Positions 34,236-43,913 of a stretch of 58,194 nucleotides of DNA are shown one piece after another; within the stretch, counting starts at the first letter, position 1, and each line of letters starts with the position of its first letter. This DNA comes from Muribaculaceae bacterium (GTDB lineage: Bacteria > Bacteroidota > Bacteroidia > Bacteroidales > Muribaculaceae), in the NCBI GenBank assembly GCA_009775375.1, contig VSPO01000006.1, positions 1 to 58,194 on the forward strand. Reading direction: 5' to 3'. A model generated the notes under the pieces. It ran no database searches. It was not told the DNA's origin and saw only the letters and a program-made list of their open reading frames with translations. Both the position numbers and the translations under genes were made by a program.

Positions 34236-37200
34236 TGGAACATTCTTCTACAAGAACTTCCCCTTTGAGCCAGACTCAATTGGGAATATATCTCGACAGC
34301 ATCAACACTTCTGACGGGGAAGTGTATCACGTGCCACTGCTCCACAAATTGAGCGGATATCCCGACGCACAGACCTTGCGCCTTGCCCTTGAGAAAATCA
34401 TTGCCGCCCATCCCGGAATGTCGGCAAAACTGACCATCGACGCTGAGGGAAACCCATGCATGGCCGATTACTCCTCCTCGGATCCGCTGCAAGTGGAAAC
34501 CCTCACAATGTCTTACAGCCAAATTAGGGAACAGCTTCCGGAGCTAATCACTCCCTTCGATCTGGAAGGCGGTCGGTTGGGCCGTATATGCATCATCGAC
34601 ACAGAGAAGGGTCTCTATATGTTTTCAGATTTCCATCACGTCATCTACGACGGAATGTCGCAGAACATCCTTATCGGGAATCTCGACAAGGCTTTCCGGG
34701 GCGAGGCCATACCTCCGGAAGGACTATCCATGTTTGATGTAGCCGACAGGGAAGCGGAAATCCGAGCCACCGACCGTCTTGCCGAAGCCGCGGCCTGCTA
34801 TTCCGAATTGCTTGAAGGAGCCGACACATCCTTTTCATTCCCCTCCGACCTGCCGGGTGCTGACTGCGGCATAGCCACCATTTCCTATCCCTTGGACATG
34901 AAAGGGAGCGACTACGTTGATTTCTGCAGGTGCGCGGGATTGCCGCAAAGCGCGGTGGCCATTGCTGCAATGGGGCTCTCCCTGCAAAGTTTTTATCGAC
35001 GAGATGACATCACCTTCGCCACAATCTATCACGGGCGCAAGGAGCAGTCGCAAAAAGAGACTTTCGGCATGTTCGTAAAAACCCTGCCCGCAAGAGTCAG
35101 GACAGATAAAGACACCACCCTCGGCAGCCTTTTGGAAGATACTGCCCGTAATCTTAAGACAGCACGCGACAACGACATCTATTCGTATGCCGAGGCAGCT
35201 TCCGATTATGGAGTGAACTCCCGCCTGCTATTTGCATATCAGGGGGAATTCCTCAACAAGCCGACCGTGGCGGGAGCCGACGTTGAAGAGGAGATACTGC
35301 CTTCCCGGTCCACCGGCTCCGACATCACAGCCTCCCTATGGATAGACGGTCAAGGAAAAATGCACCTGAACATAGAATATCTGGCAGGGAACTATTCAGA
35401 AAGGCTTATAAAAGCTTTGGCTTCATCTTACGCCATAATTCTGAAAGAGATTGTAAGCGCACAGAAAGAGACACGGGTGAGCGACCTCAACCGCATAAGC
35501 GCTATGGATTTAGAGACCGTCGCCGCCATGGGCGACGGAGGCACATCGTTTGCGAATGCCGACGACGTCATTCCCTCCCTTTTCTCGAAAGCCGCCGCTG
35601 AGCATCCCGACAACATCGCCGTTGTCTATCGCGACCGCAGTCTGAGCTACCGTATGCTCGACAATCTGACCAACAGCATCGCCCACAACCTGCGTGAGGA
35701 ATACGGCGTGGGAGAAGGAACAATCGTAGGAGTCCTAATCGACCGCTCCGAACTGATGGCAATCCTGCCATTGGCAATAATGAAAGCCGGGGGAGCCTAC
35801 ATGCCTCTCGACCCTCACTTCCCTCAAGACAGGCTTTCTTTTATGGCGGAAGATGCCGGCCTGAGCCTGATAATAGAAGACGACGGACTTGCAGAGAAGG
35901 CAATGCCCGATTTTCCCGGCACAGTCATTCCCGCATCCAGGCTTCTGAATCCTGAAGGGACTGACGACAGCCCGATATGCGATGCCAAGCCGGAATCCGA
36001 CATGGTGATACTCTATACTTCCGGCTCTACCGGAAAGCCCAAAGGGGTCACACTCACCCAACGGAACATAGCGAACTTCGTGGCAGCCTACCGCAACCTT
36101 ATCGGGCTGAGCGCCTCCGACCGCTCGGGCGCTTATGCCGCATTCGGGTTTGACGCACATATGATGGACCTCTATCCCACGTTGGCCAGCGGGGCCACAA
36201 TCCATATCTTCGACCCGGAGATACGCCTCGACTTGACAGCCATGCATGATTATATCGAGAGGAACGGAATCACCGTAATGTTCATGACCACCCAGATTGC
36301 CTGGCAGATGGCCACGCTGTTTGAGTTCTCCACATTGCGAGTCTTTTCAGGAGGAGGAGAGAAACTCCCTCCTATCGGACCGCTTCCATATGACTTCTTC
36401 AATCTTTACGGGCCGACCGAATGCTCCGTCATCGCGACTGCATTCCATCTTGAAGGAGCCACAGACGGACGCACCATCGGGCATCCGATTCCCGGCTACC
36501 GCGTCATCATCGCCGACCAGCATCTGAAGCCGGTGGCTCCGGGAGTGGCGGGCGAACTTATAATCGCCGGTCCGGGCGTAGGAGTCGGATACCTCAACCG
36601 TCCCGAACTGACCGCAGAGAAGTTTATCGAAGTCAATGGAGAACGCGCATACCGCACCGGAGACCTTGCCCGCTTCCAAGCCAACGGGGAGATTGAATTC
36701 CTCGGAAGGATGGACGGCATGGTGAAGCTTCGCGGACTTAGAATAGAATTAGGGGAAATCGAGGCTGTGGCATCCCGGCATCCGGCAGTCAAGACCTTTT
36801 GTGCCACTGTAAAAGAAATAGGAGGCATGGAAAACCTCGCCGGCTACTACGTAGCCAAAGAGGGATGCACTCTTTCTCCCGATGAGTTGCGCGAATTCAT
36901 GAGCAGCGACCTGACTGAATTCATGCTCCCCTCCGTCATAATGCAGCTCGAAAAAATGCCTATGACCCCAAACGGGAAGGTGAACCGTCGCGCCCTTCCA
37001 GTACCGGAGGTGGCCGTGGCGGAGATCGTAGCCCCTGCCACTGAGATGGAGGAGAAAGTGCTCGGCATAGCATCGGAAGTGCTTTCGCACGACGGATTCG
37101 GAGTCACCGCAAATCTCGTTTCAGAGGGACTTACATCCCTGATGGCAATGCGCCTCGTGGCTTCCATCCAGAAGAACCTTGGACTCAAAATCACGGCAAA

Positions 37201-40200
37201 AACCATCATGTCGGGTCCGAGCGTGCGCGAAATAGCCTCTTCACTCGAATCCGCCAAGACATCATCGGCAACATCTCCGTCGGCAAGACCGAAACGCCGC
37301 TACTATCCGCTGACCGAGAACCAGAGGGGCGTATTCATTGATTGGGAGATGAACCGCGAAGCTCTTCAATACAACATACCGCAAGTGACCCACTGGCCCG
37401 ACGGCACCGACCCGGAGCGACTGCGCAAAGCCGTGCTCGCCGTGGTGGATGCCCATCCCGGACTAAAGACCAGACTTACGATGCGCGGAGCCGATATCAT
37501 GCAGGAACGACGCGATGACGATGAGGTGGAGATAACCATCACCGAACTCAATTTTGAGCCCGACGCTGAATTCTTCCAATCGAAGGTGCGTCCCTTCGAC
37601 CTTTTGGGAGAATCGCTCTTCAGATGCGACATTTTCACGTTTGGCAATCAAGTCTATCTGATGCGCGACACCCACCATATCATCTTCGACGGCGTCTCCG
37701 CCATGCTTTTCAGTGAAGAGCTCATGAAGGCTTTCGCAGGAGAAGCCCTTGAGAAGGAGACATACGGCGCCCTCGATCATGCCCTCGACGAGGCCGACCT
37801 GCTGCAAAGCGAGGAGACCGAGAAAGCTGAGAAATGGTTTGCCGGCCTCATCGGGGATTCGGAGCCGACAGCCTACCCTCACAGCTCAGTGCCCGACAAC
37901 GACATTCCCGGGGGGATGGGTCGCCTTAGCCTCCGTATGCCGTCGGAAGGAATGAAAGGATTCTGCACAAAAGGGGGAATCACGACAAGCAACTACCTTC
38001 TGGCCGCATTCCTTCAGCTACTCCACCGCCTGACGAGAGAAAAGACCATCCAGATCACCACAATCAACAACGGTCGCTCCGACATGCGCCTGCTCCAGAC
38101 CACGGGCATGTATGTCAAGACCCTGCCGGTAGTGTCGCGTGTGGAAAAGCCCGTCGCCACGCCTCTTGAATATGCAGGGGAAGTGCAGCGACAGTTCCTG
38201 ATCGCGCAGGATTATGACTTCTATCCCTTCACCTCACTCGTAGAAAAGATGGGGGTAAGGCCGGAGATAATGTATGTGTATGAAGGGGGGATAGTCATGG
38301 ATGCCGGCGATGCAAAAATCAAGACCGAATCCATCATACTTAGCCTCGACACGGCCAAAGTGCCGCTGACGATGCTCGTCTTCGAGCCAAGCGACAAAGA
38401 ATATGAACTGACCGTGGAATACGACACTTCGGTCTATGGGAAAGACGACATGAGCCTGCTTCTCTCCATGATGCGGACGCTATCGCTGAGCCTCACCGAC
38501 GCCCAAACCATTGCCGACGCACGTATGGCTGACGACAAACAGCAGAAAGAGCTTGAAAAGATAAGACACGGAGATAAAGGGGAAGTGCCTTATCCCAATT
38601 TCCCCTGGGCGATGGAATTCCGCGCCAAGCTCACCCCGGATTTCCCCGCCCTCGTGGCATGCGACAAGGCTTTGACCTACCGGGAATTTGACAGCGAATG
38701 CAACCGAATCGCCAATGCTTTGATCCGACGGGGCGTATGTCCCGGCGACCGCGTGGTGGTGCTTCTTCCTCGACGCTCCTATCTGATTTCCTCTATCTAC
38801 GGCATAATGAAGACAGGGGCCGCATATATTCCCTGCGATCCCGAATATCCCGCCGACCGAATCCGTCTTATCACTGAAGATTCCGACGCACGGCTCATCA
38901 TCACCACCCCCGACCGCATGGAGCTATATCCGGGCAAGGCCGTGGACGTCAACGAGCTGCTTGCCGAGACCTGCGACTGCAAGCCGGACGTGAAGATAGA
39001 TCCTGACAGCGTCGCTTACATGATATACACATCCGGATCCACCGGACGCCCGAAGGGGGTGATGATTCCACATCGCTGCATAGCCGACTATCTCTACGGA
39101 TACTACCGACAGTTCTATCTGCCGCATCCTGAGATAAAGGTCAACATGCTCATTGTGACCATCTCTTTCGACGCATCGCTCGTAGACCTCGGAACATCCC
39201 TGACTTCCGGGCATACTCTCGTGCTCGCCAACGAAGAGGAATGCAAAGACGTCAATCTCCTTTCGCAGCTTATGCTGAGATACGGCGTGGACGCATTCGA
39301 CATAACCCCGAGCCGATTGGAAGCCATGCTCGACCTGCCGGAATTCGCAAAAGCCGTCTCGCAGGCAAAGCTCCTCAACATCGGTGGCGAAGGGTTTCAG
39401 ACAAGCCTTATCAACAAGCTCTTCGCGACCGGATTCAGCGGGCAGGCCGTCAATGAATACGGGCCTACGGAATGCACCGTGGGCAGCAACCACCAGCTCC
39501 TCTATCCCGACACCCCCATCACGGCCGGACCTCCCTTCTACAATGAGAGCGAGCGAATCATCGACGCCTGGGGCGGAGAATTGCCGATCGGAGCCGTGGG
39601 CGAGCTCTACATATTCGGGAATGGAGTGGGGCTTGGCTACAACAAGCTGCCGGAGAAGACCGCCGAGGCCTTCGTGGACTATCACGGAGAGCGTGGATAC
39701 CGCACAGGCGACCTTGCGCGGTGGACAGAAGGTGGCGACGTCGCAATCCTCGGCCGCATCGACCATCAGGTGAAACTGCGCGGACTTCGCATAGAGCTGG
39801 GAGAGATTGAAAGCGTGGCGGCTCAGTTCGACGGAATCCGCAACGCCGTGGCCGACGTGAGGGAGGTCAACAAGATACAACATCTCTGCCTCTATTTCAC
39901 GTCGGACAAGGAGATCGACAAGGAGGCACTGCGCATCCATCTGGCAACATCACTGACGGAATATATGGTGCCCGACTCCTATATTGCCATCGACGAGATT
40001 CCCCTCACTCCCAACGGCAAGGCCAACCGCAAAGCCCTGCCCGATCCGGAGCCGGAGGAGCAAGCCCCTTACGTGGAACCTGCGGAGGGACTCGAAAAGA
40101 CTATCGCCGATACGTTCGCAAGGATATTGAACCGCGACAAAGTCGGAGCCAACGACGACTTCTTCTCCATAGGCGGAACGTCGATCAACGCCATCAAGGT

Positions 40201-41515
40201 AGTGGCGGCCCTTACGGCCTCGGGGAATACGGTCAGCTATAAGAACGTGTTCGACGCACGCACGCCGCGAGGCATAGCCGCGCTAATCGAAGGGCGTGAC
40301 ATAACTGCGGCCCAACCCATCCAAACTCCGGCAGGAGAGGGCGCTCCGCAGTCGGAATTCGCCGACGTGCTCGACCGCAACACCCTCTCCGCATTCAACA
40401 GCGGCGAGAGCCAGAGTCTTGGCAACGTACTTCTGACCGGAGCGACGGGATTCATGGGCATACACATGCTCCACGAGCTGCTGACGACCACCGACTCACG
40501 CATCTGCTGCACCCTTCGCGGGAAGGGTGAGCTTTCAGCCCTGAGCCGGCTTCGCACACTGCTCTTCTACTACTTCGACAACACCTTCGACCGCGAATTC
40601 GCCGACGGCAGAATCACTGTAGTAGAGGCCGACGTCACCGAGCCGGTGCCCGAAATACCCGGCGGAAAAATCGACACCATCATCAATTGCGCGGCCAACG
40701 TGAAGCATTTCTCGGCCGGCGACGACATCGAGAAGGTCAATGTGGAGAGCGTGCGCAACCTAATCGACTTCTGCCTGAAGGAGGGAGCCCGGCTCGTGCA
40801 CATATCCACGGTCAGCGTGGCCGGAGAGAGCGTCAACGGTTATCCCGACCCGTCGCTGATGCTGACGGAGAGGATGCTCGACTTCGGACAGAACCTCTCC
40901 AACCAATACGTCCACTCAAAATACAACGCCGAACACCTTATCCTGACAGCCATACGCGACTCCGGCCTCAATGCCAAGATCATGCGCGTGGGCAATCTTT
41001 CCGCACGCGGGAGCGACGGAGAATTCCAGATAAACTTCCGCAGCAATGCCTTTATGGGCAGGCTAAAGGCATACGTGGCAATCGGATGCGTGCCGTTTGA
41101 AGCGCTCGACGCTCCCTGTGAGTTCTCCCCCATCGACGAGGTGTGTCGGGCAATCCTGATGCTCGCCTCCACCGCGAAGGAGATGTGCGTCTTCCAGCCG
41201 TGCAACAACCATCGTCTCCCACTCGGCGACGTGCTCCACATTCTTGGGGAATTCGGCTATGACGTGCTTCCCGTGGAAGACGGGGACTACCCCGAGCGGC
41301 TTGCCGCAGCCATGAGCGACGCCGAGCGCGTGGATGCCCTGCAGCCTCTCCTTGCCTACGACTCCGACAATGCCAGCTCGACGTTCATACGCTACGACGC
41401 GACGTATACCAACCAGATACTCTACCGCCTCGGCTTCCGCTGGAACTATACCTCCCACGCCTACGTCAGCAACTTCCTGAAGGCCATCTCGTCGCTAAAC
41501 TTCTTCGCGCTATGA
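34235..41515 (+). CDS. two-module NRPS with terminal reductase (C-A-T-C-A-T-R)
   Basis: 2426 residues. C1 (1-430, active site HHVIYDG near 134), A1 (450-930, LYTSGSTGKPKGV, YGPTECSV, YRTGDLARF, PNGKVNRRAL), T1 (GLTSLMAM, Ser near 967), C2 (HHIIFDG near 1146), A2 (1450-1940, MIYTSGSTGRPKGV, YGPTECTV, YRTGDLARW), T2 (GGTSINAI, Ser near 1979) and a C-terminal NAD(P)H thioester reductase (LLTGATGFMG near 2068; YVHSK with catalytic Tyr/Lys near 2223). A leading C domain suggests an N-acyl starter; the reductase should release a dipeptide aldehyde or alcohol. Hand-read specificity codes are DAMFVSLVIK (A1, hydrophobic pocket) and DAVDNGEVGK (A2, two acidic residues, so perhaps a basic amino acid). 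The ATG overlaps the STAS stop; the stop overlaps the MATE start. Confidence 0.94.
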   Translation: MEHSSTRTSPLSQTQLGIYLDSINTSDGEVYHVPLLHKLSGYPDAQTLRLALEKIIAAHPGMSAKLTIDAEGNPCMADYSSSDPLQVETLTMSYSQIREQLPELITPFDLEGGRLGRICIIDTEKGLYMFSDFHHVIYDGMSQNILIGNLDKAFRGEAIPPEGLSMFDVADREAEIRATDRLAEAAACYSELLEGADTSFSFPSDLPGADCGIATISYPLDMKGSDYVDFCRCAGLPQSAVAIAAMGLSLQSFYRRDDITFATIYHGRKEQSQKETFGMFVKTLPARVRTDKDTTLGSLLEDTARNLKTARDNDIYSYAEAASDYGVNSRLLFAYQGEFLNKPTVAGADVEEEILPSRSTGSDITASLWIDGQGKMHLNIEYLAGNYSERLIKALASSYAIILKEIVSAQKETRVSDLNRISAMDLETVAAMGDGGTSFANADDVIPSLFSKAAAEHPDNIAVVYRDRSLSYRMLDNLTNSIAHNLREEYGVGEGTIVGVLIDRSELMAILPLAIMKAGGAYMPLDPHFPQDRLSFMAEDAGLSLIIEDDGLAEKAMPDFPGTVIPASRLLNPEGTDDSPICDAKPESDMVILYTSGSTGKPKGVTLTQRNIANFVAAYRNLIGLSASDRSGAYAAFGFDAHMMDLYPTLASGATIHIFDPEIRLDLTAMHDYIERNGITVMFMTTQIAWQMATLFEFSTLRVFSGGGEKLPPIGPLPYDFFNLYGPTECSVIATAFHLEGATDGRTIGHPIPGYRVIIADQHLKPVAPGVAGELIIAGPGVGVGYLNRPELTAEKFIEVNGERAYRTGDLARFQANGEIEFLGRMDGMVKLRGLRIELGEIEAVASRHPAVKTFCATVKEIGGMENLAGYYVAKEGCTLSPDELREFMSSDLTEFMLPSVIMQLEKMPMTPNGKVNRRALPVPEVAVAEIVAPATEMEEKVLGIASEVLSHDGFGVTANLVSEGLTSLMAMRLVASIQKNLGLKITAKTIMSGPSVREIASSLESAKTSSATSPSARPKRRYYPLTENQRGVFIDWEMNREALQYNIPQVTHWPDGTDPERLRKAVLAVVDAHPGLKTRLTMRGADIMQERRDDDEVEITITELNFEPDAEFFQSKVRPFDLLGESLFRCDIFTFGNQVYLMRDTHHIIFDGVSAMLFSEELMKAFAGEALEKETYGALDHALDEADLLQSEETEKAEKWFAGLIGDSEPTAYPHSSVPDNDIPGGMGRLSLRMPSEGMKGFCTKGGITTSNYLLAAFLQLLHRLTREKTIQITTINNGRSDMRLLQTTGMYVKTLPVVSRVEKPVATPLEYAGEVQRQFLIAQDYDFYPFTSLVEKMGVRPEIMYVYEGGIVMDAGDAKIKTESIILSLDTAKVPLTMLVFEPSDKEYELTVEYDTSVYGKDDMSLLLSMMRTLSLSLTDAQTIADARMADDKQQKELEKIRHGDKGEVPYPNFPWAMEFRAKLTPDFPALVACDKALTYREFDSECNRIANALIRRGVCPGDRVVVLLPRRSYLISSIYGIMKTGAAYIPCDPEYPADRIRLITEDSDARLIITTPDRMELYPGKAVDVNELLAETCDCKPDVKIDPDSVAYMIYTSGSTGRPKGVMIPHRCIADYLYGYYRQFYLPHPEIKVNMLIVTISFDASLVDLGTSLTSGHTLVLANEEECKDVNLLSQLMLRYGVDAFDITPSRLEAMLDLPEFAKAVSQAKLLNIGGEGFQTSLINKLFATGFSGQAVNEYGPTECTVGSNHQLLYPDTPITAGPPFYNESERIIDAWGGELPIGAVGELYIFGNGVGLGYNKLPEKTAEAFVDYHGERGYRTGDLARWTEGGDVAILGRIDHQVKLRGLRIELGEIESVAAQFDGIRNAVADVREVNKIQHLCLYFTSDKEIDKEALRIHLATSLTEYMVPDSYIAIDEIPLTPNGKANRKALPDPEPEEQAPYVEPAEGLEKTIADTFARILNRDKVGANDDFFSIGGTSINAIKVVAALTASGNTVSYKNVFDARTPRGIAALIEGRDITAAQPIQTPAGEGAPQSEFADVLDRNTLSAFNSGESQSLGNVLLTGATGFMGIHMLHELLTTTDSRICCTLRGKGELSALSRLRTLLFYYFDNTFDREFADGRITVVEADVTEPVPEIPGGKIDTIINCAANVKHFSAGDDIEKVNVESVRNLIDFCLKEGARLVHISTVSVAGESVNGYPDPSLMLTERMLDFGQNLSNQYVHSKYNAEHLILTAIRDSGLNAKIMRVGNLSARGSDGEFQINFRSNAFMGRLKAYVAIGCVPFEALDAPCEFSPIDEVCRAILMLASTAKEMCVFQPCNNHRLPLGDVLHILGEFGYDVLPVEDGDYPERLAAAMSDAERVDALQPLLAYDSDNASSTFIRYDATYTNQILYRLGFRWNYTSHAYVSNFLKAISSLNFFAL

Positions 41516-43257
41516 GCAATCGACGAAGCCCATACCTCGTGGGGAAAGCATTCAGAGGATTCCTGCTGGCCTCGGTGCTGACGGCGGCTGCCTCCCAGGT
41601 GGGGGTCATCGTCGACGGCATCATGCTCGCCCGCTTTATCAACGAGGGGGCGATGAGCGCCATCAATATCACCTCGCCGGTCAATCAGTTCCTCTTCTCG
41701 CTCTGCATCCTGCTGGGCATCGGGGGGACGATGATCGCCGGCATGGCTATAGGCAATCACGAGAGGCCGAAGGCTTCGGCCATCTTCTCGGTAGTGGCGG
41801 TGGCGGCAATCGCCTTGGGCGTGGCGCTCGGAGCATCGGGGCTTGCCCTGCTGCAGGGACTTACCTCCCTGCTTTGCCCCGACGCAGCACTTCAGGCCTA
41901 TACTGCCGACTATCTGAGGGTGCTCCTGCCCGGTGCGCCGGCCTATATGCTTATGCTCGTGACGCAGATGTTCGTGACCCTCGACGGGGCTCCCCGTCGG
42001 GTCACGGCAGCTGTCTGCACATCGATGGCCGTGAACCTCGCTCTCGACTACGTCTTTATCGTATGGTGCGGATGGGGAATGACCGGAGCGGCGGCGGCAA
42101 CCGTGGCGAGCTACATTGTCGCGCTGGCGGTGCTGCTACCCCATTTCGCCAAGAAGACGTCGCTGAAATTCCGGCTACCCTCTTCGTTTGCCTCCCTGCG
42201 GCAGATTGTGGCGATGGGGTTGCCGTTCGGAATCACCACGGCCCTGATCGCCGTGCAGATCTTCGGCAACAACCTCGTGGCAATCAACTATCTTGGCTCT
42301 CCGGGCATCGTGACCCTCTCGATATGTCTCTATCTGCTGATGTTTTCGATGATTATCCTCTCGGGCACTCTCGAATCGTTTCAGCCGGTGGCGGCAATCC
42401 TGAAGGGCGCTGGCGACAACAAGGGAGTCGCACTCGTGCTGGGAAGGGCTTATCTCTTCCTGACTTCGAGCCTGCTCATATTGTGCATTGTCTTGATGCT
42501 GTTTCCGCAATGGATAGCCGGAATGTTCGGCATCAGCGACCCGGCATCGGCCTCGATGATGCGGCAGGCCCTTCCGGCGTTTGCAGTCAACATCGTGCTC
42601 CATTGCGCCATATATCTCCTTATCCCGGTCTATCAGATATATTCCCACAAGGCGTTGGCATACGTCATCTCAATCGGCCAGCCGCTGCTGCCGATGCTGT
42701 GTTTCTGGGTCTTGTCGGGGATGGTGGCTAATGGAGATTCCGGAGTAAATCCGTGGTGGGGATTCGCAGCGGGCCAATTGATCGTGGCGGCCGTTCTTCT
42801 GCCTATGGCGATGGTCAAGAGAGGCGGGAGGATGCCGATAGTGCTTATCGATTCCGACAATCCCGACGAATTTTTCGACGTGTCGCTTGAGCCGAAGCTG
42901 ACGGTCATGAATGATGCTCTTATCAGTGCCGACTCTTGGATGAAAGATAATGGAATCGACGACACGCTTCGGATACGCGTGCAGCTGGCCTGCGAGGAGA
43001 CCGTAAAGAACATCATCGGGCATGCGCTGAAAGAGCGCGGCCATACCAACATCGACCTGTGCATCTCGTTGATGCCCGACAAGGTGAAGGCAATGATCCG
43101 CGACGAGGGCATACCCTTCAATCCCGTGGAGCAGGATCCAGGCACGGGGCTGGGGCTGATGATCATCAGGAAAATCTGCGACAGGGAGCAGTATGAGTAT
43201 CTTTTCCACCAGAATCTTTTGACCATCGAATGGGACAGACCAGCGACTCAAGCTTGA
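41512..43257 (+). CDS. MATE exporter fused to an anti-sigma-type (HATPase) kinase domain
   Basis: 581 residues. Residues 1-445 form a twelve-helix MATE transporter (MLARFINEGAMSAINITSPV, FVTLDGAPRRVTAAV, LESFQPVAAILKGAGDNKG), probably exporting the NRPS product. From about 460 the chain leaves the membrane and ends in a Bergerat-fold domain like SpoIIAB/RsbW: CEETVKNIIGHA (N box), RDEGIPFNPVE (G1), GTGLGLMIIRKI (G2). The catalytic Glu-Asn pair is kept, so ATP binding is plausible. This fusion places a possible STAS-binding kinase on the exporter itself. It overlaps both neighbours (ATGA with the NRPS stop, TGATG with the transferase start). Confidence 0.92.
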   Translation: MSNRRSPYLVGKAFRGFLLASVLTAAASQVGVIVDGIMLARFINEGAMSAINITSPVNQFLFSLCILLGIGGTMIAGMAIGNHERPKASAIFSVVAVAAIALGVALGASGLALLQGLTSLLCPDAALQAYTADYLRVLLPGAPAYMLMLVTQMFVTLDGAPRRVTAAVCTSMAVNLALDYVFIVWCGWGMTGAAAATVASYIVALAVLLPHFAKKTSLKFRLPSSFASLRQIVAMGLPFGITTALIAVQIFGNNLVAINYLGSPGIVTLSICLYLLMFSMIILSGTLESFQPVAAILKGAGDNKGVALVLGRAYLFLTSSLLILCIVLMLFPQWIAGMFGISDPASASMMRQALPAFAVNIVLHCAIYLLIPVYQIYSHKALAYVISIGQPLLPMLCFWVLSGMVANGDSGVNPWWGFAAGQLIVAAVLLPMAMVKRGGRMPIVLIDSDNPDEFFDVSLEPKLTVMNDALISADSWMKDNGIDDTLRIRVQLACEETVKNIIGHALKERGHTNIDLCISLMPDKVKAMIRDEGIPFNPVEQDPGTGLGLMIIRKICDREQYEYLFHQNLLTIEWDRPATQA

Positions 43258-43784
43258 TGGACGTGGAGCTGAAAGACGTGGGAAATTCTCCCCTTTATTT
43301 CGGGATATTGGGGGAAAGCCGTCTCGACTTGTCCCCACGGATGCAAAGCCTTTTGGCGAGAAGACTGCTTGCTCTGTTGGTTTCGCGCCACTATGGACTG
43401 GAATCATTGCCGGAGATTGCTACCGACGGGAATGGCAAGCCATATTTTCCGAATCATCGGGATATCCATTTCAGTCTGTCGCACAGCCGCAACGTGGCCG
43501 TGGCGGTTGTGGCTTCCGCGCCGATTGGATGCGACGTGGAGCACATCTCTGACTTTGAGCTGACACCCGAATTGAAAGACTTATGCCTAAACGCAGCCGA
43601 GCAGTCGATAATCGACCGCTCGGCTGCGCCATTCGTGGAGTTCACGCGAATCTGGACCCGCAAGGAATCCATCATAAAAAGAAGCGGCCACATCCCGGAC
43701 AATCCCGCGACGTGGCCTTCTGAAGATTCCGATGTAGTAACGCTCGCCTATCCCTCCTTCATCCTTTCGATAGCCCCGAGCTAA
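43257..43784 (+). CDS. 4'-phosphopantetheinyl transferase
   Basis: Activates the two NRPS carrier domains by attaching the phosphopantetheine arm from CoA. 175 residues from the start MDVELKDVGNSPLY. Sfp-type motifs are in order: GNGKPYFPNHRDIHFSLSHS, IGCDVEHI (magnesium Asp/Glu) and RIWTRKESIIKRSG. It is shorter than Sfp (about 220), in the range of the single-domain-like Bacteroidetes transferases. The start overlaps the MATE stop as TGATG; a longer frame from 43230 would run inside the MATE gene. Last gene of the operon, followed by a strong hairpin. Confidence 0.9.
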   Translation: MDVELKDVGNSPLYFGILGESRLDLSPRMQSLLARRLLALLVSRHYGLESLPEIATDGNGKPYFPNHRDIHFSLSHSRNVAVAVVASAPIGCDVEHISDFELTPELKDLCLNAAEQSIIDRSAAPFVEFTRIWTRKESIIKRSGHIPDNPATWPSEDSDVVTLAYPSFILSIAPS

Positions 43785-43834
43785 GAGCTTCGAACGTCTG
43801 CCGGTAAAAATCCAAAATTGGATTGAAAGATAAA

Positions 43835-43884
43835 AAAGGTATCCTCCAACAAATCAGTTGCTTGACTTGTTGGAGGATACCTTT
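43835..43884. terminator. bidirectional terminator between NRPS operon and polysaccharide locus
   Basis: A perfect 18-bp stem (43835-43852 with 43867-43884) with a 14-nt loop. The arms begin AAAGG and end CCTTT, so T-rich tails exist on both strands. It separates convergent transcription of the transferase gene and fcl. Confidence 0.85.
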
Positions 43885-43913
43885 CCTTAACGTTTTGGGA
43901 AAGCTAAGAAGGT

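Noticed and set aside
43230..43256. Upstream start for the phosphopantetheinyl transferase
   Set aside because: Those codons lie in the MATE coding region; the TGATG overlap at 43257 fits the coupled style of the operon.
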